Assembly (NCBI RefSeq): GCF_002940005.1
Contig: NZ_MDEF01000011.1
Length of the DNA stretch: 64,000 nt
From: Xanthomonas hortorum
GTDB taxonomy: Bacteria > Pseudomonadota > Gammaproteobacteria > Xanthomonadales > Xanthomonadaceae
Strand: one strand, 5' to 3'
Shown here: piece after piece, positions 18,657-26,453 of the stretch
How the letters are laid out: every line of letters begins with the position of its first letter
How positions within the stretch are numbered: the stretch's first letter is position 1
Notes under the pieces: model-generated
The model's database searches: none
What the model was told of the DNA's origin: nothing
The model's input: only the letters and a program-made list of their open reading frames with translations
Translations under genes and position numbers: made by a program

Positions 18657-18729
18657 TCTTAGAGTGGCTAACAAAACGTAGCGAGCGCCCGCCTCGCGGC
18701 TGCGCAGTAGTTTTGTTAGCCGCTCTTAG
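18657..18729. repeat. short inverted element with GAG(T/C)GGCTAACAAAAC ends
   Basis: The left end CTTAGAGTGGCTAACAAAAC is matched by the complement of the right end, CTAAGAGCGGCTAACAAAAC. The 30-odd bases between them can fold partly on themselves. The right end supplies the TAA stop of the minus-strand gene 18726-19373. It lies between two convergent genes and could act as a terminator. Confidence 0.8.
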
Positions 18730-19373
18730 TCTTTCTTGTCGGCGGCGTTCTGCCACTGCCCGTCGACCAGCGCGAAGGTCATCGGCCGCGTGCCGCGTTT
18801 GCCTTCGGCTTCAACGATGACGTCGCACTCGACCACTGGCGCCTCACTGCCGAGTTTGCAGCGCTCGACACCGGAGACCTGCGCAGTACGCGCGGCGTCT
18901 TGAATGCGCGTGCGCATCGCCGCGTCGTTCTCCTGCGCAAGCATCTGGCTGATGGCTTCGAGCAGGAGCACCTGCACGCGATCCTGAGGCGGTACCGGCG
19001 CGGCGACTTCCATTTCGTTCTCGCTGTGCTGCAACGCCCACGCGTTATCGTTCGGGACAAACCGCAGCGTCATGTGTCTTTCGCTGGGCCCGGCTTGGCC
19101 GGTGACGATGCAATCGAGCGTGTCCGGTTTGGCGTCCACAGCCGGCAGGCAGCCGGTCAACGCGGTCAAGCGCGGACGGAACATGGCGGACATGAGCGCG
19201 TCGCCCTGCTTCTGCGGGTTGGCTGCCATGTCATCGGCGATGGCCGCATCCAGTGCCTGTTGCGCCTGGGCCAGCGAGAGCGTGGCTGCAGCAGCGCCGG
19301 CTGTGGCAGTTGCGCACACCAATGCGGCAGTGAGCGCCGCAATGTGCAGGGTGGAGTATCGGCTGACTGTCAT
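18726..19373 (-). CDS. exported protein of unknown function
   Basis: Protein of 215 residues with a clear Sec signal peptide (MTVSRYSTLHIAALTAALVC, then ATAGAAAA). The mature part has four cysteines (GCLP, DCIV, ERCKL, ECDV), which could form disulfides in the periplasm, and no domain I can name. The ATG at 19373 was chosen since the signal peptide begins there; the open frame extends 59 residues further upstream with no signal-like character. The last codon is followed by a TAA that belongs to the inverted element. It is divergent from the CYTH gene. Confidence 0.75.
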   Translation of the reverse strand: MTVSRYSTLHIAALTAALVCATATAGAAAATLSLAQAQQALDAAIADDMAANPQKQGDALMSAMFRPRLTALTGCLPAVDAKPDTLDCIVTGQAGPSERHMTLRFVPNDNAWALQHSENEMEVAAPVPPQDRVQVLLLEAISQMLAQENDAAMRTRIQDAARTAQVSGVERCKLGSEAPVVECDVIVEAEGKRGTRPMTFALVDGQWQNAADKKD

Positions 19374-19468
19374 GGCGTTCTGTCCTTGAATGAGAGGGGG
19401 CGGAGTGTAGAGGTCGCGAGACTGTGTCGGCCAGGCATTTTTCTGCAGGTCCCGCCATACTTGTGGAC

Positions 19469-19993
19469 ATGGGCATTGAAATCGAACGCAAGTTTCTCGT
19501 GACCGGCGACGGTTGGCGTAGCGCCGCGCATGCGGTGATCCCGATGGCACAGGGCTATATCAACGACCAGGCAGCGATGCGCAGTGGCGCGCAGAACGCA
19601 TCAGTGCGTGTGCGCATCCAGGGCGAGAGCGCATTTCTCAATTTGAAATCGCGGCAGGTGGGGCATACGCGACAGGAGTTCGACTACCCGATTCCGGTGG
19701 TCGATGCGCGTGCGCTGCTGGCGCTGTGTGTCGGCGGTTTGATCGACAAGCGCCGGCATCTGGTCGAGTACCGGGGTCATGTGTGGGAAGTGGACGAATT
19801 TCTCGGCGACAACGCCGGGCTGGTCGTGGCCGAGATCGAACTCGGGAGTGCCGACGAGGCGTTTGACAGGCCCGCCTGGGTCGGCGCGGAAGTCACCGAC
19901 GATGTGCGCTATTACAACCTGGCGCTGGCCTCGCATCCGTTCACGCAGTGGGTGGAGAGCCGGGATTCGGGATTGGGCATTCGGGATTCGTAA
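19469..19993 (+). CDS. CYTH domain protein (inorganic triphosphatase-like)
   Basis: CYTH-fold protein of 174 residues. The N-terminal ExExK motif is present as EIERKFLV, which binds metal and triphosphate in this family. Later strands carry the basic residues (VRVRIQGESAFLNLKSR) and acidic residues (VDEFLGDNAGLVVAEIEL) of the tunnel. Family members hydrolyse triphosphate or, in the CyaB group, make cyclic AMP; which applies here cannot be told. The ATG at 19469 begins MGIEIERKF. The final residues (RDSGLGIRDS) are encoded by a dispersed intergenic repeat, so the original C-terminus may have been changed. Confidence 0.88.
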   Translation: MGIEIERKFLVTGDGWRSAAHAVIPMAQGYINDQAAMRSGAQNASVRVRIQGESAFLNLKSRQVGHTRQEFDYPIPVVDARALLALCVGGLIDKRRHLVEYRGHVWEVDEFLGDNAGLVVAEIELGSADEAFDRPAWVGAEVTDDVRYYNLALASHPFTQWVESRDSGLGIRDS

Positions 19994-20103
19994 AAGCTGA
20001 GGTGATGCGTCGGCCTGGGCTGATGCGTTGCGACTCCCCAATCCCTGCCTTGGAATTGGGCTTATGCTCTGCCAATCCCCAATGACGAATCTCCAATCCC
20101 CGC
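19960..20103. repeat. GGGATTCGGGATTGG-type inverted repeat, copy C
   Basis: The left arm CCGGGATTCGGGATTGGG overlaps the end of the CYTH gene, and the right side carries CCAATCCCCAATGACGAATC and CCAATCCCC just before the next gene. It is longer than copies A and B and looks like two nested or adjacent units. It fills the whole spacer. Confidence 0.8.
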
Positions 20104-20105
20104 CC

Positions 20106-20789
20106 ATGCGCATCGATATATGGTCTGACGTTGTCTGTCCCTGGTGCTGGATCGGCAAGCGCCGTTTCGAGCAGGCGGTGGCCTCGCTTGGTGCGCAGGC
20201 ACCTGCGCTGGACATCCATTACCACGCGTTTCAGCTGGACCCCGACGCCGGTCTGGAACCGACACCGTTGCGCGACGCGCTGGCGCAAAAGTTCGGCGGT
20301 GCTGCGCGCGTGGATCAGATGCTGGCCCAGACGCAGGCCACTGCGCGTGCCGAAGGTTTGCCGTTCGATTTCGGGCGTGGGCAGGTGCAGGTCAGTACAT
20401 TGCGCGCGCATCGGCTGATCTGGCTGGCGAGCCGCGAGGGCGATGTCGAGGCGGTGATCGAAGCGCTGTTCCATGCGCATTTTGCCGAAGGCCACGACCT
20501 GGGCGCGACCGAAACGCTGGTGTCTGCCGGGGCCGCTGGCGGTCTGGATGAGGCGCGCGTGCGCGCGCTGTTGGATTCAGACGAAGGCATCGTTGCCGTC
20601 GAGGCGCAATTGGCGCAGGCCACTGCGCTGGGAATCCGTGCGGTGCCCAGTTTCGTGATCGATGGACGCAGCCTGATCCAGGGCGCACAGCCGCCGGAGA
20701 GTTTTGCGCAAGCACTGTTGCAGCTGGCGGCCGAATCGGCGCCGATCGGTGGTCCCGATGCCTGCGGGCCGGACGGCTGTGCGGTGTGA
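20106..20789 (+). CDS. DsbA-family oxidoreductase, FrnE-like
   Basis: Thioredoxin-fold protein of 227 residues with a CPWC active site at residues 11-14 (DVVCPWCWIGKRRFE), followed by the all-helical insert and the cis-Pro segment VPSFVIDG. There is no signal peptide, so it is cytoplasmic. FrnE-like proteins are linked to disulfide chemistry under oxidative stress. The C-terminal tail holds two extra cysteines (DACGPDGCAV), a feature also seen in redox-active FrnE proteins. The ATG at 20106 directly follows the repeat. Confidence 0.9.
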   Translation: MRIDIWSDVVCPWCWIGKRRFEQAVASLGAQAPALDIHYHAFQLDPDAGLEPTPLRDALAQKFGGAARVDQMLAQTQATARAEGLPFDFGRGQVQVSTLRAHRLIWLASREGDVEAVIEALFHAHFAEGHDLGATETLVSAGAAGGLDEARVRALLDSDEGIVAVEAQLAQATALGIRAVPSFVIDGRSLIQGAQPPESFAQALLQLAAESAPIGGPDACGPDGCAV

Positions 20790-20828
20790 ACTGCCGGCGG
20801 CATCTTGCAACTCCCAACACTTGACGAG

Positions 20829-21839
20829 ATGACACAGCCCGCCCGCCCGAAGACGGTTGCGGTGATCGGCTCCGGATTGGCTGGGCTTGCCTGTGCGCAA
20901 CGGCTGCAGGCGGCGGGATGGACGGTAACGCTGTTCGAGCAGGGCGATGCACCCGGCGGGCGCATGCGCAGTTGCGCAGGCGATGGCTGGCAGTGCGACC
21001 ACGGCGCGCAGTATTTCACCGCACGCGATCGGGCGTTTGCAGCGGTAGTGGACGAGTGGATTGCGGCCGGCGTCGCGGCGACCTGGCCTGCGCGCGTGGC
21101 GAGCTGGGATGGCATCAAATTTCGTCCCTCGCAGAGCGTTGTGGCGCGCTTTGTCGGTGTGCCGGACATGGCCGCACCCGCGCGTGCGCTTGCGGCAGAC
21201 CTGGATGTTCGATCAGGCACCGCTGTGCGATCTCTGCAGCGCGACGGCGACACATGGTGTCTGGCTGTGTCGGGAGACGATACGAAACACGCCTTCGACA
21301 TGGTGTTGCTGGCGGTGCCGGCGCCGGTAGCAGCTGCATTACTGGAGCACATCGCGCCCACGCTCGCGACCATTGCCGCTGGCGCAAACATGCAGCCGGC
21401 CTGGGCAGTAGTGTTGCACTTCGACACGCCGGTCGACCCTGGTTACGACGCCTTGTTCGTCAACGCCGGCCCCCTGCGCTGGGTGGCGCGCAACTCCGGC
21501 AAGCCTGGACGTAATGGCGCCGAAACCTGGCTGCTGCATGCCACTGCCGACTGGAGCCAAGCGCATCTTGATGCAACACCTGAAGCAGTGATCGCCACGG
21601 TGATGCCAACGTTGGCTGCGCTCGGTTTGCCATTACCGCAGTCCTGCGATGCCTATCGCTGGACTGAGGCCAGCACCGATCCGCCCTTGCAGATCGGCTG
21701 TGCCTGGGACGCGCAATTGCGTATCGGTCTGTGTGGCGACTGGTTGGCCGGCGGCAAGGTGGAAGGCGCCTGGCAAAGCGGCGTGGCACTGGCGGAGCGT
21801 GTTCGCGCCAGCGATGCCGTACGCAGCGATCGCGATTAA
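20829..21839 (+). CDS. renalase-like FAD-dependent amine oxidase (COG3380 type)
   Basis: Flavoprotein of 336 residues. The N-terminal dinucleotide-binding motif VIGSGLAGLACAQRLQAAG, then the GGRMRS segment and DHGAQYFTARD, match the renalase-like branch. The C-terminal FAD contact is LCGDWLAGGKVEGAWQSG. The substrate is unknown. The start at 20829 follows GAGATG; the frame is open to 20805 (TTG). It overlaps the photolyase gene by 26 bases, and this pair is a recurrent neighbourhood for FeS photolyases (established from comparative genomics in general terms). Confidence 0.88.
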   Translation: MTQPARPKTVAVIGSGLAGLACAQRLQAAGWTVTLFEQGDAPGGRMRSCAGDGWQCDHGAQYFTARDRAFAAVVDEWIAAGVAATWPARVASWDGIKFRPSQSVVARFVGVPDMAAPARALAADLDVRSGTAVRSLQRDGDTWCLAVSGDDTKHAFDMVLLAVPAPVAAALLEHIAPTLATIAAGANMQPAWAVVLHFDTPVDPGYDALFVNAGPLRWVARNSGKPGRNGAETWLLHATADWSQAHLDATPEAVIATVMPTLAALGLPLPQSCDAYRWTEASTDPPLQIGCAWDAQLRIGLCGDWLAGGKVEGAWQSGVALAERVRASDAVRSDRD

Positions 21840-23409
21840 TGCCTTGGCACACGTAGCCGACATCAGCCCACAGGCACCCGCACATACGCTGCGCCTGATT
21901 CTGGGCGATCAACTCAATCCGCAACACAGCTGGTTCGATGCGACCGATGCGGGCGTGGTCCACGTGCTGATGGAAGTGCGCGAAGAAACCGACTACGTGC
22001 TGCATCACGCGCAGAAGATTCTGGCGATCTTCGCGGCGATGCGCGCGTTCGCTGCGCGCTTGCGGCAGGCCGGTCATCGTGTGCGTTACGTGGCCATCGA
22101 CAACCCCAGCAATCGGCAGTCGATTCCCGCCAATCTGGGCGCGTTGATGGCGCATTACCACGCTACCCATCTGGACTATCAGGCGCCGGACGAATGGCGG
22201 CTGGATGAAGCGTTGCGAGACTGGTGCGCGCGCCAGCCATTCGCCACACGCATGGTCGACAGCGAGCATTTTCTGAGCGAGCGCGATGAGGTGGCCGGAT
22301 GCTTTCGCACGGGCAGCCAATGGCGTATGGAGGTGTTCTATCGAAAGATGCGCCGTCGCCATCGGGTCCTGCTCGATGCAGCCGGCGAGCCGGAAGGTGG
22401 GCGCTGGAACTTCGATCACGACAACCGCGCGCCATGGCCGGGCGATCCGCCGGCGCCGCAGGACTGGCGCGTAGCGCGCGATCATCGCGCGTTGTGGAGC
22501 TGCATCGAAGCGGCTGGCGTGCGCAGCTTCGGCGCACCGAACGCCGATGCCTTGCCATGGCCGCTGGATCGTGACGAAGCGTTGCAGCACCTGGAGGCGT
22601 TCATTACGCACGCATTGCCGCACTTCGGCCGCTACGAAGATGCGATGAGCACGCGCAGCCCGCGCTTGTTCCATTCGCTGTTGTCGTTCGCGCTCAACGT
22701 CAAGCTGCTGCATCCGCGCGAGGTGATCGCGCGCGCGGAGGCGGCCTTGCATGACGGACATTCGCCGCTGGCATCGGTGGAAGGTTTCATCCGGCAGATT
22801 CTGGGCTGGCGCGAATACGTGCGCGGGGTGTATTGGTCACAGATGCCGGGCTATGCGCAGTCCAATCAGCTGGCGCAGCATGCGCCGCTACCGCACTGGT
22901 TCTGGGACGGGCAGATCGGGATGCGTTGCCTGGCCGATGCCATCGGCAACTCGCTGGCCAACGCGCATGCGCACCATATCCAGCGGCTGATGGTGATCGG
23001 CAATTTCGCACTGCTGGCGGGGCTGGAGCCGCAGGCGCTGCATCGCTGGTACCTGGGCGTCTACATCGATGCGTTCGAGTGGGTGGAGTTGCCGAATACG
23101 ATCGGCATGAGTCAGTTCGCCGACGGCGGCCTGCTCGGCAGCAAGCCGTATATCAGCGGCGCGGCCTATATCGACCGCATGAGCGATTACTGCGGCGGCT
23201 GCAAGTACCAGCGCAAGGCGCGGGTGGGCGCGCAGGCCTGCCCATACAACGCGTTGTACTGGGATTTCCTGGCGCGGCAGCGCACGCTGCTGCACGCCAA
23301 CGAGCGGTTGGCGATGCCGTACCGGCAGCTCGACGACATGGCGCCGGAGGTGCTGGCCCAGGTGCAGGCGCAGGCCGCGCATTGGCGGGCGAATCTTGAG
23401 GTGCTCTGA
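21814..23409 (+). CDS. FeS-type cryptochrome/photolyase (PhrB-like)
   Basis: Protein of 531 residues of the FeS-BCP photolyase group, which repairs (6-4) photoproducts using light. The N-terminal antenna domain (LRLILGDQLNPQHSWF) is followed by the helical FAD domain (GFIRQILGWREYVRGVYW, WVELPNTIGMSQFADGG). Four cysteines in the expected places, in MRCLADA, DYCGGCKYQ and AQACPYN, would hold the 4Fe-4S cluster. The start codon was taken as the ATG at 21814, which overlaps the amine oxidase gene; the in-frame open region upstream of it is antisense-like and not photolyase. Confidence 0.93.
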   Translation: MPYAAIAINALAHVADISPQAPAHTLRLILGDQLNPQHSWFDATDAGVVHVLMEVREETDYVLHHAQKILAIFAAMRAFAARLRQAGHRVRYVAIDNPSNRQSIPANLGALMAHYHATHLDYQAPDEWRLDEALRDWCARQPFATRMVDSEHFLSERDEVAGCFRTGSQWRMEVFYRKMRRRHRVLLDAAGEPEGGRWNFDHDNRAPWPGDPPAPQDWRVARDHRALWSCIEAAGVRSFGAPNADALPWPLDRDEALQHLEAFITHALPHFGRYEDAMSTRSPRLFHSLLSFALNVKLLHPREVIARAEAALHDGHSPLASVEGFIRQILGWREYVRGVYWSQMPGYAQSNQLAQHAPLPHWFWDGQIGMRCLADAIGNSLANAHAHHIQRLMVIGNFALLAGLEPQALHRWYLGVYIDAFEWVELPNTIGMSQFADGGLLGSKPYISGAAYIDRMSDYCGGCKYQRKARVGAQACPYNALYWDFLARQRTLLHANERLAMPYRQLDDMAPEVLAQVQAQAAHWRANLEVL

Positions 23410-23665
23410 CGTGCGCTGGATCAGGGCGGCTTTAATGACGTCCCGAGCGGCCTGGATACGGCTCAGTCCGCAGGGGTAGGGCGGCTGCGGGCCTTGGGCG
23501 AAACCAGCAAGCCGACGTCGGTGAGTGCAGAACATCGCCCGGGTAATCAGGCGCGTAGACGTACAGGTCCGGCACCTGCCTGAATACGCAATCTGACGCT
23601 GCAACGCGCATCTGCGACAATGCCGCGCTGCGCCAACGTGGCGCCTGGCCCGGGAGTCCCCCAAC

Positions 23666-24670
23666 ATGCTTCTGATCGGCGTTGCCGGTACCGAACTCAG
23701 TGCACAGGAGCGCGACTGGCTGCAGCACGATGCGGTCGCCGGCGTGGTGCTGTTCAAGCGCAATTTCGCCTCGCGCACGCAAGTGGCCGAGCTGTCCTCG
23801 TCCATCCGCGCCGCGGCACCGCGCCCGGTGTTGATCTGCGTGGACCAGGAAGGCGGGCGCGTGCAGCGGTTTCGCGACGGTTACAGCGCTCTGGCGCCGC
23901 TGCAGAGCTTCGGCGTGCAGTATGCGCAGGACCCCGAGGCCGCCCTTGCTGCCGCGCGCGTGCATGCGCAGCTGATGGCCAGCGAAGTACGTGCCAGCGG
24001 CGTGGATCTGAGCTTTGCGCCGGTGGTGGATCTGGGCCGCGGCAACCGCGCCATCGGCGATCGCGCCTTCAGCGACGACCCGCAGATCGTGGCCAGCTTC
24101 ACCCGTGCCTATGTGCAGGCACTGCACGGCGCCGGCATGGCTGCCACGCTCAAGCATTTCCCCGGCCACGGCACCGTGCTGGAAGACACCCATGTCGATC
24201 ACGCCAGCGACCCAAGGCCGCTGGACGTGCTGCTGGCCGAGGACCTGGTGCCATTCGTGGCCGGCATCGAAGCCGGCGCCGATGCGGTGATGATGGCGCA
24301 CGTGGTCTACCCGCAGGTTGCGCCGGAACCGGCCGGTTATTCGCAGCGCTGGATCGAGCAGATCCTGCGAGGGCAACTGGGCTTCCGCGGCGTGGTGTTC
24401 TCCGACGACATCGGCATGGCCGCCTCGTTCAGTGCCGGTGGCGTGGCGGGCCGGGTGCATGCGCACCTTGATGCCGGCTGCGACGTGGTGCTGGTCTGCC
24501 ATCCGGAACTGGTCGACGCATCGCTGCAGGCCGTGCAAGGCCGCAGCCTCAATACCGCAGCATTGATCGGCCTGATCGGCCGCGGCGCGCTGGGCTGGGA
24601 TGGCCTGCTCGCCGGCACCGACGCCTCATTCACCACTTCCCCTTCCGCCCCTTTCGGAACAACTGCCTGA
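23666..24670 (+). CDS. nagZ: beta-N-acetylhexosaminidase NagZ
   Basis: Glycoside hydrolase family 3 enzyme of 334 residues, cytoplasmic, that removes GlcNAc from recycled peptidoglycan fragments. The catalytic His loop appears as KHFPGHGTVLEDTHVD and the nucleophile Asp as VFSDDIGM. The N-terminal LIGVAGTELSAQER is typical. No signal peptide is seen. In organisms with AmpC the product affects beta-lactamase induction; no ampC lies in this window. The stop shares one base with the start of the next gene (TGATG), so the two are coupled. Confidence 0.95.
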   Translation: MLLIGVAGTELSAQERDWLQHDAVAGVVLFKRNFASRTQVAELSSSIRAAAPRPVLICVDQEGGRVQRFRDGYSALAPLQSFGVQYAQDPEAALAAARVHAQLMASEVRASGVDLSFAPVVDLGRGNRAIGDRAFSDDPQIVASFTRAYVQALHGAGMAATLKHFPGHGTVLEDTHVDHASDPRPLDVLLAEDLVPFVAGIEAGADAVMMAHVVYPQVAPEPAGYSQRWIEQILRGQLGFRGVVFSDDIGMAASFSAGGVAGRVHAHLDAGCDVVLVCHPELVDASLQAVQGRSLNTAALIGLIGRGALGWDGLLAGTDASFTTSPSAPFGTTA

Positions 24671-25224
24671 TGTCCACGCTCACCATTTCCCAGGCCCTGG
24701 CCCAAGCCGATCTGCTGGTCGACCGCCCCGCAATCGACGCCGCCGTCGGCACCATTGCCGATGCGATCGCGCGCGACTACGCCGGCGAAGTGCCGGTATA
24801 TCTGACCATCATGCATGGCGCGCTGCCGTTCTCCGGCCAGCTCGCGCTGGAGCTGGGCGCACGCGGCCAGGACCTGCAGTTCGATTACCTGCATGCCACC
24901 CGTTATCGCGGCGAAACCACCGGCGGCGAGCTGGTCTGGAAGCATCGCCCGGCCACCGCGTTGTTCGGCCGCCGGGTGATTCTGGTCGACGACATTCTCG
25001 ATGAGGGTTACACGCTGCAGGGCGTGCGCCAGTGGTGCCTGGAGCAGGGCGCTACCGACGTGCGTGTGGCGGTGTTGACCGTCAAGCGCCATGACCGCTG
25101 CGTGCCCGGCGTCGCTGCCGATTATGTGGGCGTGGAAGTGGCCGACCGCTACGTGTTCGGTTTCGGCATGGACGTCAACGAGCAGCTGCGCGGCATTCCC
25201 GCCATCTATGCGATGAAGCAGTAA
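24670..25224 (+). CDS. hypoxanthine-guanine phosphoribosyltransferase
   Basis: Type I phosphoribosyltransferase of 184 residues. The PRPP loop VILVDDILDEGYTLQGV is canonical, and the LTIMHGALPFSGQL segment and FDYLHATRYRG fit the purine PRTase group. It salvages hypoxanthine or guanine with PRPP to form the nucleotide. It is coupled to nagZ by a one-base overlap, and a second purine-salvage gene follows after 86 bases. Confidence 0.92.
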   Translation: MSTLTISQALAQADLLVDRPAIDAAVGTIADAIARDYAGEVPVYLTIMHGALPFSGQLALELGARGQDLQFDYLHATRYRGETTGGELVWKHRPATALFGRRVILVDDILDEGYTLQGVRQWCLEQGATDVRVAVLTVKRHDRCVPGVAADYVGVEVADRYVFGFGMDVNEQLRGIPAIYAMKQ

Positions 25225-25310
25225 CTCCCGCAGTGTGCCCGCATCGCTGCGGGCAGCCAGGCGCGCCCGCGTGCGCGCGCCGTCATGTCTTTTCGTAGCA
25301 GAGGTCGGTT

Positions 25311-26063
25311 GTGTCCCCCAATTCCATCGCATTGGCCGTCATCGGCGGTACTGGTGTCTATAAGCTCGCGCAGCTGGACGAGGTGCAGACGCACCAGATC
25401 GAAACGCCGTACGGCGCGCCCTCCGGGCCGATTCGCGTCGGCATGTTGCTGGGTCACCGCGTGGCGTTTCTGGCGCGTCATGGTGAAGGCCATTCGCTGC
25501 CCCCGCACAAGGTCAATTACCGCGCAAACATCGCTGCGCTGCAGCAAATCGGCGCTTCGCGCGTGCTGGCACTCAACACCGTTGGCGGCATCACCGAGCG
25601 GTTCGGCCCGCGCGTATTGGCGTGCCCGGATCAGTTGATCGATTACACCTGGGGCCGCGTGTCCACCTTCTGCGAAGAGCCGGGAAGCGAGGTGCAGCAC
25701 GTGGATTTCGGTCATCCGTATTCGCCGATGTTTCGCAGCAAGGTCATTGCCGCGGCCAAGGTGACGGGTGTCACGCTGGTTGCCGATGGATGTTATGGAA
25801 CCACGCAGGGACCCCGGCTGGAAACGATTGCAGAGATCGCCCGCATGCGTCGCGACGGCTGCGATCTGGTCGGCATGACCGGCATGCCCGAAGCGGGGCT
25901 TGCACGCGAAAAAGGCCTGGAATATGCGTGTTTGGCGATCGTTGCGAACTGGGCGGCCGGCTGCGGCGACGCGCAGGAAATCACCATGGCCGAGGTGCTG
26001 AGTAACGTCGATGCGGCCTCGTCCGGATTGCCGGAGCTGATTGGCGAACTTGCACGCGGGTGA
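25311..26063 (+). CDS. S-methyl-5'-thioinosine phosphorylase
   Basis: Nucleoside phosphorylase of the MTAP/PNP superfamily, 250 residues. The phosphate-binding GGTGVYKL, then ARHGEGHSLPPHKVNYRAN and the base-pocket CYGTTQGPRLET-MTGMPEA are present. In Xanthomonadaceae and Pseudomonas such enzymes act on methylthioinosine, because the adenine form is first deaminated; this specificity is inferred from the family and host rather than from residues I can verify. The start is a GTG at 25311 (MSPNSIAL). Confidence 0.85.
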   Translation: MSPNSIALAVIGGTGVYKLAQLDEVQTHQIETPYGAPSGPIRVGMLLGHRVAFLARHGEGHSLPPHKVNYRANIAALQQIGASRVLALNTVGGITERFGPRVLACPDQLIDYTWGRVSTFCEEPGSEVQHVDFGHPYSPMFRSKVIAAAKVTGVTLVADGCYGTTQGPRLETIAEIARMRRDGCDLVGMTGMPEAGLAREKGLEYACLAIVANWAAGCGDAQEITMAEVLSNVDAASSGLPELIGELARG

Positions 26064-26092
26064 TTGTCATTGGGGCATAAGCTTTGCATACT
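26064..26092 (+). promoter_or_regulatory. sigma-70-like promoter before the cold-shock gene
   Basis: TTGTCA (26064-26069) and CATACT (26087-26092) are 17 bases apart, a fair match to the housekeeping consensus. The predicted start leaves a leader of about 50 bases before the csp gene. Confidence 0.45.
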
Positions 26093-26150
26093 CGGCGCGT
26101 ACGCTCCGCCGTACACCACCCATTAATTATTGCAAAGGTCTCGCATCACC

Positions 26151-26357
26151 ATGCCGAACGGTACCGTCAAGTGGTTCAACGACGCCAAGGGATTTGGCTT
26201 CATCTCACCGGAGGACGGCAGCGCCGATGTCTTCGCGCACTTCTCCGCGATCAACTCCAAGGGCTTTCGCAGCCTGCAGGAAGGCCAGCGCGTCAGTTAT
26301 GACGTGACCCAGGGCCCCAAGGGTGCCCAGGCTTCGAACATCACGCCGGTCGAGTGA
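26151..26357 (+). CDS. cold-shock protein, CspA family
   Basis: Single-domain nucleic-acid chaperone of 68 residues. The RNA-binding motifs KGFGFI (RNP1) and VFAHFS (RNP2) and the opening MPNGTVKWFNDAKGFGF are textbook. It binds single-stranded RNA and DNA and melts secondary structure. An ATG seven codons upstream at 26130 is less likely. It has its own promoter and a strong terminator, so it is monocistronic. Confidence 0.96.
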   Translation: MPNGTVKWFNDAKGFGFISPEDGSADVFAHFSAINSKGFRSLQEGQRVSYDVTQGPKGAQASNITPVE

Positions 26358-26381
26358 TGTGACTCGATTGTGCGGTTGAAG

Positions 26382-26407
26382 AACCCCGCCACGGCGGGGT
26401 TTTTTTT
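26382..26407 (+). terminator. intrinsic terminator after the cold-shock gene
   Basis: AACCCCGCC and GGCGGGGTT form a perfect 9-bp stem with an AC loop, followed by a run of eight Ts. Confidence 0.95.
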
Positions 26408-26453
26408 GCACCGTTCCATGCGGGATCGGTGCTAGCGAAACAGAGCAGGGACG

